Origin: Candidatus Fredericiella danica
GTDB lineage: Bacteria; Chloroflexota; Anaerolineae; Caldilineales; Caldilineaceae
Length of the DNA: 64,000 bases
Direction of reading: 5' to 3'
Assembly: GCA_016713335.1 (NCBI GenBank)
Contig: JADJPH010000025.1
Coordinates: 29,990 to 93,989, forward strand
Shown: positions 55,759 through 64,000 of the stretch, piece after piece
Position numbering within the stretch: position 1 is the first letter of the stretch
Layout: every line of letters begins with the position of its first letter
Translations under genes and position numbers: made by a program
The notes under the pieces: generated by a model
The model's database searches: none
The model's input: only the letters and a program-made list of their open reading frames with translations
What the model was told of the DNA's origin: nothing

Positions 55759-56956
55759 ATGTGTTCTGACGAGTCCAAACCGCCGGCACAAGCGGATGAA
55801 GGCGCCTGGTCGCCGCCACCCTGGGGTGGGCATGGGCCGCCGTGGGGTGAACCTGGCTTTGAAGGGCCACCCTGGGGCTGGCAGGCGCGGCAACAGCGGC
55901 ACGAAATGCGGAAACACTGGCGCAGGCGACCAGGCTGGGTATTTCTTCGCTTTGCCATGGTCTTCGGCGTAATCACGCTGCTGCTGATGGGCGCGATTGC
56001 CCTGTTCATCTTCCTGCTGGTGGGCGTGGCGGATGGCAACAAGCAGCGGGCCACTGCGCTCTGGCTGGGCACGTGCGGGCTGTTGCTTTTCTTGCCCATG
56101 CTGGCAGGGTTCTTGAGTCGCCGAGCTTACCGCAGTATTGCGAGACCACTGTCGGGGATGATGGTGGCCGCGGACCGCGTGGCGGCGGGCGACTTCAGCG
56201 TGCGTGTCGAGGGCAGCCCGCGCGGCGACTTCAGCCGGTTGACGGACTCGTTCAACCACATGGTGGAGGAACTGCAAGTGGCGGACCAACGCCGGCGCAA
56301 CCTGACAGCCGACGTGGCGCACGAACTGCGCACGCCGCTGCAGATCATCCAGGGTAATCTGGAGGGTGTGATCGACGGGGGTCTACGCGCCGACGCCGGA
56401 GCATATCGAAGCCACGCTGGAAGAGACCCGGCTGCTGGCGCGACTGGTGGAGGATCTGCGCGTGCTCTCGCAGGCAGAGGCGGGGCAACTGGCGATGAAC
56501 GTGGAGCAGGTGGATATCGCCGAGTTGGTAGCCGATGTGGTGACGAGTTGTAGTGGGCAGGCGCAGGCGGCCGGCGTCAATTGGCGGCCGTCGCACCACC
56601 GGCGCCATCCACTTTGTTGGTCAGCGGCGATTATGCCCGGCTCGACCAGGTGCTGAGCAACCTGGTCGCGAATGCGGTGCGCCATACGCCGGCAGGCGGC
56701 GCCGTGGTCTTGCGCGCCAAGCTACACCGGAGGGTATGGTGCGCATCGAAGTGGCGGATGATGGCGAGGAATTGGTGCGGAGCAACTGCCGTATATTTTC
56801 GACCGTTCTGGCGTAGGGATCGCGCCCGGACACAGGGCGGGCGCGGGCAGCGGGCTGGGGCTGGCAATCGCCAAAGAACTGGTCGAGGCGCATGGGGGAG
56901 TGATCAGCGGATGGTGAGGTGGGGAGGGACGGTGTTTAGGATTGAGTTGCCGCAGG
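55759..56956 (+). CDS. Sensor histidine kinase (at least five frameshifts)
   Basis: Partner of the preceding regulator. A Pro/Gly/Trp-rich cytoplasmic start (PPWGGHGPPWGEPG) is followed by two membrane helices (about 62-90 and 100-118), a HAMP domain, and the H box with His188 (DVAHELRTPLQ). The catalytic region can be followed through several frames: VEDLRVLSQAEAGQLAMN, QVLSNLVANAVRHTPAGG (N box), VRIEVADDGE, LPYIFDRFWRRD-like text and GSGLGLAIAKELVEAHGG (G box). Breaks lie near 56385 (one G extra), 56582, 56722, 56775 and beyond 56800. The exact stop is not resolvable; FRIELPQG near 56955 should be close to the end. Confidence 0.8.
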
Positions 56957-57287
56957 GGGAGAGAGAGAGGAAGAAAGGAGAGGGAGAAAGATCAACGCAG
57001 AGAGCGGGAGACAAGCGAGTCGCGGGAGAAGAGGGAACCCCCAAAAAAGGGAAGGCACCTTGCCAAGACCCAAAGTGGGTGAGCATCGTCTGCTTCGGCT
57101 TTTCTTTGCGGCTTTGGCGGGCGGCGCTGCGTTTGTCCCAGTCCCTCGGCCTTCCAGCGTCCCTGCTCTGCAGGAGAGTCTTCTTCCTCCCCGCGTCCTC
57201 CGAGAACTCCGCACCTCCGCGTTGGTTGTTGGCGTGGGCCGGAAAACTCACTCCGTGATCCCCAAATTTCGGTCATTCCGACTGTAC
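56957..57287. repeat. Noncoding stretch with purine-rich and CTCCGCG short repeats
   Basis: GAGAGAG/GGAAGAAAGG purine tracts, one AAAGATCAACGCAGAG motif and CCTCCGAG/CACCTCCGCG units like those after rph. I see no gene. One frame stays open by chance to 57258. Confidence 0.55.
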
Positions 57288-57317
57288 TTGCATTCTTTCC
57301 TCAATTCTCCGTATAAT
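57288..57317 (+). promoter_or_regulatory. Promoter of the second sugar ABC operon
   Basis: TTGCAT (57288-57293) and TATAAT (57312-57317), spacer 18 bases; the -10 box is perfect. The binding-protein gene starts 94 bases downstream. No long palindrome is seen between, so the regulator is not evident. Confidence 0.6.
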
Positions 57318-57411
57318 AACCCCTGTGTGGTGCTGCGTGCGGCGCTGCATGGTTGGCTTCCCTAAGCGTTTGCGATCTCCATTCATACCAATTGATCCAA
57401 CGGAGGATTTC

Positions 57412-58745
57412 ATGTCCAAGTACGTGACAGCATTGATGCTGGTCGTGATGCTGGTGCTGACTGCCTGCACCGGCGCGGTGCCTGCGGCTCCGGCAGCGGC
57501 GCCGGCGGGTGGTGAGGCTGCGACAGAGGCGGCTGCGCCAAGCGGCGACGTCGTCGAATTGAAGATGGGTTCGTGGCGCGTCGACGATGTGAAACAGATG
57601 GAGGCGATCCTCGCCAAGTTCAACGAGGCGAATCCCAACATCAAGATCACGTTTGACCCGACCAATCCACCGGAGTACAACGCTACGCTGGCCACCCAGT
57701 TGGAGACCGGCACCGGTCCCGATTTGTTCTACCTGCGCTCTTTTGCGACTTCACGTAACCAATTCGAGCAGGGCTTCCTGGAAGACCTGACCGGTCTGCC
57801 TGGTCTGGATGAGAACTTCAGCAAGGCTTCGCAGGTGCCGTGGGCGACTGAAGATGGCAAACCCTATGGCGTGCCGTTTATCGCCGTGTCTCATGGCGTC
57901 TACTACAACAAGGACATCTTCAGCGAACTGGGCATCGAAGTGCCGCAGACCTGGGAAGAACTGCTGGCTGCCTCACAGAAGATCAAGGATGCCGGCTACA
58001 CGCCCATCGCCAACGGCTCTGGCGACACCTGGACCATTGCCGAAATCGTCTTCATGAACATTGCCCCGACCTTTATCGGCGGCTTTGAAGGACGCCAGGC
58101 CTATCTGAATGGTGAGCGCTGCTTCAACGACGAAAATGCCGTCGCTGCCTTCCAGGCGATCGCCGACCTCGCCCCCTTCTTCCCCGAAGGTCAGGAAGCG
58201 TTGACCTACTACGACAGCCAGCAGTTGTGGCTCCAGGGCCAGGCCGCGATGTGGTTTGGCGGCTCCTGGGATATCCCCTTCTTCGAGGGCGAAGCGCCTG
58301 AATTCCAGTGGGGTGTCTTCGGGATCCCGGCGCCCGAAGGGCAGGATCAGCGCTATGTCACCTTCCACCTGGATGCTGGCATGGGCTTGAATAGCAAGTC
58401 CGCGCACAAGGAAGAAGCCAAGAAATTCCTTGAGTGGATGTCCACCGAAGAGTTCGCTGCGATGATGGCGAACGAACTGCCCGGCTTCTTCCCGATCCGC
58501 AACGAAGCCCCGGCCGTGGAGGACCCGATTGCCAACGAATTCCTCGCCCTGAACAAGGATGCCGGGCTTGACATCCGCTGGGCGTGGGAGAAGCTGTTGG
58601 ATGGTTCAGCCCGGATGGCTATACGTTGATGCAGGACAATGCGATTGCCGTCCTCAAGGGTGAGATGACACCGCAGGAAGCGGCCGACGGTTTGCAGGAA
58701 GGTCTGGCAACATGGTTTGAGCCGGCCCAGAACTGCGCCAAGTAA
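57412..58745 (+). CDS. ABC sugar transporter, substrate-binding lipoprotein (cluster 2, one frameshift)
   Basis: A family-1 solute-binding lipoprotein of about 444 residues with lipobox VLTAC (Cys19) and an Ala/Pro/Glu linker. The binding domain shows MEAILAKFNEANPNIKI and QLWLQGQAAMWFGGSW, as in raffinose/maltose-type binders. CGGAGGA lies 4 bases before ATG 57412. The frame breaks near 58605, where one or two bases of the GGTTCAGCCCGG stretch are wrong; after repair the protein ends with LMQDNAIAVLKGEM and EPAQNCAK, stop 58743-58745. A strong stem-loop follows. Confidence 0.9.
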
Positions 58746-58761
58746 GCTGTAGTCGATAGGT

Positions 58762-58805
58762 CCCGGCGCACGCAGGCTCACCGCGTGCGCCGGGTCTCTT
58801 TTTTT
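58762..58805 (+). terminator. Rho-independent-type terminator inside the ABC operon
   Basis: A 12-bp perfect G+C-rich stem (58762-58773 with 58783-58794, CCCGGCGCACGC) with a 9-base loop is followed by TCTCTTTTTTT. It lies between the binding-protein gene and the permease genes, which suggests partial termination, so that binding protein exceeds permeases. Confidence 0.88.
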
Positions 58806-58841
58806 CTATCCAGCGCCCCACATTCACCCGACCCGCAGCCT

Positions 58842-59804
58842 ATGACAACCATCAGTGCACCACAGGCGCCCAGCCAGGTCCGCCCCAATCGCTATAAGGA
58901 CCGGCGCCGGTTAACCTGGATTCTTTTCCTACTGCCTGCATTGCTGATCTACCTCGGCTTTATGGCGGCCCCGCTCATCAACTCGCTGGGACTGAGCTTT
59001 TACACTGGCGCCGGTCTGCGTCCTGAGAAGTTTGTTGGCTTTGCCAATTATCAGGAACTCCTCACGAATCCGCTCTGGCGTGATCGGTTTCTCAATGCAC
59101 TGCGCAATACGATCATCTTTTTTACGATCCATATGCTGGTGCAGAATACGCTGGGTCTGCTGTTTGCGGTGCTGCTGGCGTCGGGCATCAAGGGGCACAG
59201 TTTTTTCCGGACGATCATCTTCATCCCGGCCACGTTGTCCGTGCTGGTGATTGGCTTTCTCTGGCGGTTGATTCTCAACCCGCAGTGGGGCGCCGTCAAC
59301 AAGTTGCTCGACGCCGCGGGGTTGGGTTTTCTAGCGAGACCGTGGCTCGGTGACCCGGGTCTGATCTTGATTATCATTTCGCTGGTGTCGGTCTGGCAGT
59401 GGGTTGGGCTGCCGACGATGATGTACCTGGCGGGTCTGCTGACCATTCCTGACGAGTTGACGGAAGCGGCGCGCGTCGACGGCGCCAATGCCTGGCAGAC
59501 CTTCTGGCGGATCAAGATTCCGCTGCTCATTCCCGTGATCGGAATCGTCGCAGTGCTGACCTTTGTCGGTAACTTCAACGCCTTTGACATCGTGTACGCC
59601 ATGGCCGGTGCACGCGGTGACCCGAAGTATGCCGCCGACCTGATGGGCACCTTCTTTTATCGCACTGCCATCGCCGGCGAGCATCCCGTCGCCCGGCCGG
59701 ACATGGGGATCGGCGCCGCGGTGGCGGGCGTCACCTTTGTCATTTTGTTGGTGGGTGTGACCTTCTGGCTGGTTGGTTCGCGCCAGCGCGATTATGAGCT
59801 GTAG
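58842..59804 (+). CDS. ABC sugar transporter permease, MalF/UgpA-like (cluster 2)
   Basis: A 320-residue permease starting at ATG 58842. Six helices are visible, the first being WILFLLPALLIYLGFMAAP. The EAA loop is ELTEAARVDGANAWQTFWRIKIPLL. Unlike the cluster 1 permease it has no large loop between helices 1 and 2, and its frame is intact. The stop at 59802 is 9 bases before the second permease. Confidence 0.93.
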   Translation: MTTISAPQAPSQVRPNRYKDRRRLTWILFLLPALLIYLGFMAAPLINSLGLSFYTGAGLRPEKFVGFANYQELLTNPLWRDRFLNALRNTIIFFTIHMLVQNTLGLLFAVLLASGIKGHSFFRTIIFIPATLSVLVIGFLWRLILNPQWGAVNKLLDAAGLGFLARPWLGDPGLILIIISLVSVWQWVGLPTMMYLAGLLTIPDELTEAARVDGANAWQTFWRIKIPLLIPVIGIVAVLTFVGNFNAFDIVYAMAGARGDPKYAADLMGTFFYRTAIAGEHPVARPDMGIGAAVAGVTFVILLVGVTFWLVGSRQRDYEL

Positions 59805-59813
59805 GAGGCGGAA

Positions 59814-60641
59814 TTGAAACGTTCCTTTGGCGCCAAATCCGCCATCTATGCCATCCTTGTTGTGTGGAGTCTGGTGGTGTTGTTCCCGCTCTATACGATG
59901 GTTGTCAACTCGGTCAAGCGGCAGCGCGACATTTTTAGGAATCCGTTTATCCCGCCCTGGCCGTTGACCTTTGAGGGGTTCACTTCCGCGTGGCAGGATG
60001 GGCGCTTTGACCTTTATTTCCGGAATAGCATTTTCGTCACAGTGGTTTCGCTGCTGCTGATCGTCTTTCTGGGGTCGATGGCGTCCTATGCGCTGGCCAA
60101 CTGGCGCAGTAAGTGGTCTACCTTCATCTTCATCCTCTTTGTCGCCGGTCTGATGATCCCGATCCGGTTGGGTACGATCAACATCTTTCAGATTGTGCAG
60201 TCTCTGAACCTCATCGACAACGTGTTTGGCTTGTTGCCGGTCTACATCGCCATGGGGCTGCCGATTTCCGTCTTTGTGCTGACCAGTTTTATCCGGACGA
60301 TTCCGCATGAGTTGATCGACGCCGCACATGTGGATGGCGCCTCTGAATGGCGCATCTATTGGTCGATCGTGCTGCCACTGCTGCGACCGGCGATTGCGAC
60401 CGTGATCATCTTTAACCTGATCCCGATCTGGAATGACCTGTGGTTTCCCCTGATCTTCATCCGCTCCGAAGAGCAGCGCACCGTGATTCTGGGCGTCTCG
60501 ATGCTCTTTGGCCAGTATCAGTCAAATTGGACGCGGATTCTAAGTGCGTTGTCCTTGTCGGCGATCCCGATCCTGATCCTCTACATCCTGATGTCCAAGC
60601 AGTTTATCAAGGGTCTGACCGCCGGCGCGGTAAAGGGGTAG
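59814..60641 (+). CDS. ABC sugar transporter permease, MalG/UgpE-like (cluster 2)
   Basis: A 275-residue permease with EAA loop ELIDAAHVDGASEWRIYWSIVLPLL and the C-terminal GLTAGAVKG. It starts at TTG 59814, with GGAGG a few bases upstream. It pairs with the 58842 permease to form the channel. No ATPase gene follows, so a shared MsmX-type ATPase elsewhere is likely. Only 3 bases separate it from the UroD-family gene. Confidence 0.93.
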   Translation: MKRSFGAKSAIYAILVVWSLVVLFPLYTMVVNSVKRQRDIFRNPFIPPWPLTFEGFTSAWQDGRFDLYFRNSIFVTVVSLLLIVFLGSMASYALANWRSKWSTFIFILFVAGLMIPIRLGTINIFQIVQSLNLIDNVFGLLPVYIAMGLPISVFVLTSFIRTIPHELIDAAHVDGASEWRIYWSIVLPLLRPAIATVIIFNLIPIWNDLWFPLIFIRSEEQRTVILGVSMLFGQYQSNWTRILSALSLSAIPILILYILMSKQFIKGLTAGAVKG

Positions 60642-60644
60642 ATA

Positions 60645-61829
60645 ATGATGAACAGTCACGAACGCATGGAGCATGCCATGCGCCGCGATCGGCTGCCCGA
60701 CCGGGTGCCGGTCATGTGCCAATTGGCGACCGGTCACTATTTTCTCAATACGGGGATTCCACCCCATGAGATCTGGTTTACGAGCGAGGCGTGGGCCGAA
60801 GCGGCGGTCATGCTGCAGCGGCGGTATCGCTTCGACGGGATCCTGATCAATGTACCGGGGCGGCCGAAGAATATCCTGGACCAGGTGCAGCGAATCGAGC
60901 AGGGAGAAGACGGTCAATACCTCACCTGGAAAAACGGCGACGTCACCTTTGTGCCCAATGATGACAATGCCCAGCACCGGCCCGCGGATCCGAATGAGGT
61001 CACACGCGCTGATTTTGCGACGATCGACCCGGATCATCTGGAGTTTATCGATGGGCTGAAGGGGTATATCTGGAACACCTATCATGTGCCGTGGTTGGAC
61101 GGGAAAGAGACGCCGGGACCGTTGGCGGAGGTTCCCGACTACTTCTTTGACACGATCGATGCCGTGCGCGCCCGGGTGGATGAGAGCGTGTCGGTGCATG
61201 GCGAGTGTTTCTCGCCCTTCACGCACTATATTGAACTGATCGGGTATGAAAATGCGCTGCGCAGCCTGATCGAGGATAGCGGCAAGGCGCTGGCGTTGCT
61301 GGATCGGTTGACGGAGGCGAGCATCACCTGGGCGGTGGCGCAGGCCGAGCATGGGGTGGATGCGGTGCTGATGTCGTCGGCGTTTGCGGGTGGGCCGCTG
61401 CTTTCCCCGCGCATGTACAAGCGTTTTGTGCTGCCCTTTGAGCGGCGCGTGGCGGAGGCGGTGCGGGCGACGGGGACACCGGTGTACACGCACACCTGCG
61501 GTTCGATCGGCGACCGGCTAGATCTCATGGTGGAGACGATGACTGAGGGGATCGACACCTTGGATCCGCCTCCGTTGGGCAATTCGGACCTGGCGACGGC
61601 CAAGCGGCAGATTGGGGACAAGGTCTTTATCAAGGGGAACATGAATGCGGTGGAGTTGCTCCAGGCGACGACCGAGGCGCAGGTGATCGCGCATGCGACG
61701 AACCGCATTGAAGCGGGCAAGCCGGGGGGCGGGTATATCCTGAGCACGGCGTGTTCCGTCGCGCCGCGGGTGGAGCCGTGGAAGTTGGAGTTGTTGGAGC
61801 CGATGGCGGAGAGATTGGGGAAGTATTAG
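60645..61829 (+). CDS. UroD-family protein (uroporphyrinogen decarboxylase fold)
   Basis: A 394-residue protein of the UroD/methyltransferase superfamily. FSPFTHYIELIGYENALRSL, the central AEHGVDAVLMSSAFAG, THTCGSIGDRLDLM and KVFIKGNMNAVEL correspond to the TIM-barrel strands of this family. His and Cys in THTCG resemble the zinc/corrinoid-methyltransferase subgroup rather than the haem enzyme. Being the last gene of a sugar ABC operon, it more likely handles an imported compound, for example demethylation, than haem synthesis. That is inference. Confidence 0.8.
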   Translation: MMNSHERMEHAMRRDRLPDRVPVMCQLATGHYFLNTGIPPHEIWFTSEAWAEAAVMLQRRYRFDGILINVPGRPKNILDQVQRIEQGEDGQYLTWKNGDVTFVPNDDNAQHRPADPNEVTRADFATIDPDHLEFIDGLKGYIWNTYHVPWLDGKETPGPLAEVPDYFFDTIDAVRARVDESVSVHGECFSPFTHYIELIGYENALRSLIEDSGKALALLDRLTEASITWAVAQAEHGVDAVLMSSAFAGGPLLSPRMYKRFVLPFERRVAEAVRATGTPVYTHTCGSIGDRLDLMVETMTEGIDTLDPPPLGNSDLATAKRQIGDKVFIKGNMNAVELLQATTEAQVIAHATNRIEAGKPGGGYILSTACSVAPRVEPWKLELLEPMAERLGKY

Positions 61830-61832
61830 ACG

Positions 61833-61885
61833 AAGAGACAAAGAGACAAAGAGACAAGGAGACTGGGAGACGGAGACAGGAGCCG
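61833..61885 (+). repeat. Octamer array, GAGACAAA type
   Basis: About five units of GAGACAAA/GAGACAAG, then GAGACTGG and GAGACGGA units, right after the UroD-family stop. Fourth array of this family in the window. Confidence 0.8.
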
Positions 61886-61908
61886 GAGGACTGGGGACGC
61901 GGGGGAAT

Positions 61909-62430
61909 CAATCAGAGGCGTACGTGAAGCGGTTGCGTGGGCGAATCAATCAGAGCCGCGCACGTGAGAAGCGGTTGCGTGGGCGCCAACAGAGCGGCGC
62001 GTGAGAGCGGCGAGGGCGATCAATCAGAGCCGCGCACGTGAGTAAGCGGTTGCGTGGGCGACCAATCAGAGCCGCGCACGTGAGTAAGCGGTTGCGTGGG
62101 CGACCAATCAGAGCCGCGCACGTGAGTAAGCGGTTGCGTGGGTGACCAATCAGAGCCGCGCACGAGAGCGTGGGGGCAACCAATCAGAGCCGCGCACGTG
62201 AGTAAGCGGTTGGCGTGCGCCTGGCGCATGGGTGACCAATCAGAGCCGCGCACGTGAGTAAGCGGTTGCGTGGGTGACCAATCAGAGCCGCGCACGTGAG
62301 TAAGCGGTTGGGTGCGCACAGAGCCGCACGTGAGTAAGCGGTTGCGTGGCACCCAATCAGAGCCCGCACGTGAGTAAGCGGTTGCGTGGGCAGTCAATCA
62401 GAGCCGCGCACGTGCGTAAGCGGTTAGTGC
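61909..62430 (+). repeat. 42-bp tandem array, about 13 units
   Basis: Units begin CAATCAGAGCCGCGCACGTG and end with GCGGTTGCGTGGG plus a four-base variable end. Four consecutive units (62021, 62063, 62105, 62147) are exactly 42 bp apart. Others are shortened or carry insertions. There are no unique spacers, and flanks show no cas genes, so this is not CRISPR. It translates on the minus strand into a monotonous repeat that I do not accept as a protein. 62431-62500 shows nothing further. Confidence 0.9.
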
Positions 62431-62500
62431 GTGCAGAAACAGCAACGCCTCGCTGACGTTCGGCGCTCTGAATCGTCTGACCACAAAACGAGGATCTGGC

Positions 62501-63124
62501 ATGGACGTACAATCGGCATACACAGCCTGGGCGGCGACGTACGACAGCATGGAGAATCCAACGCGGGATTTGGATGGGGTTGCCACGCGGGAGATGTTGG
62601 GCGAGCGGCGGTATGGGGAGATCCTGGAATTGGGGTGTGGAACAGGGAAGAACACCGTTTATCTGGCCGAGATTGGGGAGCGGGTGCAGGCGCTGGACTT
62701 CACCGAGGCGATGATGGCGCGAGCTCGGGAAAAGGTGAGCGCGGCAAATGTGACATTTGCGGCAGCGGATATCACGCAGGCGTGGCCTTGTGCCGATGGA
62801 GCGTTTGACCTGGTGGTGACGAACCTGGTGCTGGAGCATATTGAGGATTTGGGGCACATTTTCGCCGAGGCGGCGCGCTGTTTGAAGCCGGGTGGATGGT
62901 TGTTTATCAGTGAGTTGCATCCGTTCCGGCAGTATGGCGGGCTGCAGGCGAACTTCGAGTTTGGCGAAGAGACCGTCACGATTCCGGCGTTTGTGCATGC
63001 GATCTCGGATTTCCTGGATGCAGGGCGGGAGCATGGCTTTGCGCTGCTGCGGCTGGCGGAGTGGTGGCACCAGCCGGATCGGAATAAGGCGCCGTTGGTG
63101 GTGTCGTTTTTGTTTGAGAAGTAA
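62501..63124 (+). CDS. Class I SAM-dependent methyltransferase
   Basis: A 207-residue protein of the methyltransferase-11/UbiE type. Motif I is ILELGCGTGKNT (about 46-57), motif II acid is in VQALDFTEAM, then FDLVVTNLVLEHIEDL and LKPGGWLFISELHP. The start ATG 62501 gives a typical N-terminus (YTAWAATYDSM). The substrate is unknown. It is isolated between two repeat arrays. Confidence 0.92.
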   Translation: MDVQSAYTAWAATYDSMENPTRDLDGVATREMLGERRYGEILELGCGTGKNTVYLAEIGERVQALDFTEAMMARAREKVSAANVTFAAADITQAWPCADGAFDLVVTNLVLEHIEDLGHIFAEAARCLKPGGWLFISELHPFRQYGGLQANFEFGEETVTIPAFVHAISDFLDAGREHGFALLRLAEWWHQPDRNKAPLVVSFLFEK

Positions 63125-63129
63125 TCCCG

Positions 63130-63560
63130 GATGGATTTGCCGGCAAAGAAGAGAGAGACGCCAAGCCGCAAGGAGAGAGACTCCCGCGAAGACGCCAAGC
63201 CGCAAAGGAAAGACGAGGCGGAAACGTCCACTGGGTGACGAATACCGCGCCCACCGTCCAGGAAGCACCGTAGGAAAAGAGGAAGAAATCTCCCGCAGGG
63301 ACGCAGAGACGCAGGGCGGGGGAAAGGCCCAACGCGAGAGACGCAATGGGGGGCGAACGCACTCTTTTGCGCTCTCTGTGTTTTGTGGTGACGTTTTGCG
63401 GTCTCCTTGGCATCCTGGTGGGAGTCTCTTCTTGTGTATTTCCCCGCGTCCCTGCGGGAGATTCTTTCCTTCTCCTTCTTTGCGTCTTGCGCCTTTGCGG
63501 CTTTGCGTTGTGCTTTCTCTTCCCTGCGTCCCTGCGGGAGATTTCTTTGCGTTGACTCGA
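63130..63560. repeat. CGCAGGGACGC/CCGCAAAG short-repeat region
   Basis: Units such as GACGCCAAGCCGCAAAGG, CTCCCGCAGGGACGCAGAGACG and their complements (CGTCCCTGCGGGAGA, three times) fill this 430-base gap in both orientations. They are the same family as 14189-14451. No gene is visible. Confidence 0.85.
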
Positions 63561-63621
63561 CAATCCGCATCAATTTTGATACGCTTTGTCTGCGGCAACG
63601 GCTCCGAGCATTGGATGGTGG

Positions 63622-63906
63622 ATGATGAACGAAAGGCATTTGGGCAGTGACCTGGACGATTTTTTGGCAGAGGAAGGCATTTTGGTCGAGGCCAAGGCCG
63701 TCGCGGCCAAGCGCGTGGTGGCATTTCAGATCCAGCGTCTGATGGAAGAGCAGCAACTATCGAAGGCAGAAATGGCGCGGCGGATGAAGACAAGCCGTGC
63801 AGCGGTGGATCGGTTGCTTGACCCCGAGAGTGAGGCCGCGACGTTGATTACACTGGAGAAGGCCGCATCTGCACTTGGGAGGAGGCTGCAAGTCTCGTTG
63901 GTGTGA
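63622..63906 (+). CDS. Small Xre-family helix-turn-helix protein
   Basis: A 94-residue protein. The N-terminal 40 residues are acidic and helical, and the C-terminal part is an Xre-type HTH (LSKAEMARRMKTSRAAVDRLLD). The arrangement is that of HigA-like antitoxins, but no toxin gene is present upstream, where only repeat DNA is found. ATG 63622 and 63625 are both possible. A 12-bp inverted repeat ATCAATTTTGAT about 50 bases upstream could be its operator. Confidence 0.8.
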   Translation: MMNERHLGSDLDDFLAEEGILVEAKAVAAKRVVAFQIQRLMEEQQLSKAEMARRMKTSRAAVDRLLDPESEAATLITLEKAASALGRRLQVSLV

Positions 63907-63951
63907 CGTGTTTAGGACGGGCAAATACGCTGAACTTTTGCGCCTGGAAAT

Positions 63952-63980
63952 TTGACAAATGGGCGGCGAAAGCCTATCAT
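63952..63980 (+). promoter_or_regulatory. Strong promoter at the window edge
   Basis: TTGACA (63952-63957), 17 bases, TATCAT (63975-63980). Six and five of six matches. The gene it drives lies beyond the window; a stable-RNA gene is possible but not shown. Confidence 0.65.
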
Positions 63981-64000
63981 ACGCACTCGTTCCGGCTCAC

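Noticed and set aside
61950..62397. Minus-strand proteins with repeated LTHVRGSDW-like text
   Set aside because: They are translations of the 42-bp tandem array in several frames; no start signal or conserved family.
61909..62430. CRISPR array
   Set aside because: Units repeat end to end with only about four variable bases, so there are no spacers; no cas genes are near and a solitary unit occurs at 14567.

Overview
The window looks like chromosomal DNA of a G+C-rich member of the phylum Chloroflexota, most likely of the Anaerolineae/Caldilineae kind. I infer this from four things: sugar-binding lipoproteins with alanine/threonine/glutamate-rich linkers, paired MoxR/DUF58 modules, UroD-family proteins tied to sugar ABC transporters, and intergenic DNA full of short tandem repeats. 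The assignment is inference, since no rRNA or tRNA gene is visible to confirm it. I see no CRISPR array, transposase, integrase or phage gene.

Layout. 1-686 is the 3' part of RNase PH. 844-4083 (minus) is a MoxR - DUF58 - EamA exporter operon. 4318-7351 is a large glycosidase-like protein with a tail of regulatory-like beta domains. 7449-14143 is a carbohydrate locus: LacI regulator behind a 30-bp perfect palindrome, binding lipoprotein, two permeases and the end of a GH13 enzyme, broken by a 1.5-kb G-rich block that is probably not real sequence. 14144-14968 is a repeat hub. 14969-16986 (minus) holds two glycosyltransferases. 17139-20075 encodes membrane and SH3-repeat proteins. 20088-28877 (minus) is a long run: small pilin, ComF, NrnA, TruB, RibF, a cytochrome/propeller protein, a GT1 glycosyltransferase, Xpt and a nitrilase. 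29017-35005 has a zinc-ribbon protein, a subtilase, a phosphoribosyltransferase, endonuclease III and a cyanophycinase-like protein without its serine. 35018-36692 (minus) is an FtsK-type motor plus a small membrane protein behind a consensus promoter that overlaps a LexA-like palindrome. 36700-37500 is a second repeat hub. 37521-44840 has a J-domain coiled-coil protein, OsmC, a second MoxR-DUF58-DUF4129 operon and Sua5. 45143-50406 has a serine hydrolase, an MFS protein, FtsY and RF2 with the classical programmed frameshift. 50579-56956 has a PhoX-like propeller protein, a three-haem cytochrome, and a two-component system. 57288-61829 is a second sugar ABC operon with a UroD-family protein. 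61830-64000 has repeat arrays, a methyltransferase, an Xre regulator and a strong promoter at the edge.

How the genes work together. Two complete sugar-uptake sets lack their own ATPase, so they probably share one encoded elsewhere. In both, a stem-loop separates the binding-protein gene from the first permease gene. The ComF-NrnA-TruB-RibF block matches the common rbfA/nrnA/truB/ribF neighbourhood of other bacteria.

Quality warning. About twenty otherwise intact, conserved genes are broken by one-base indels, mostly a homopolymer short by one base. Apart from prfB codon 23, these look like sequencing errors rather than biology. I therefore annotate such genes as single units and give the position of each break.
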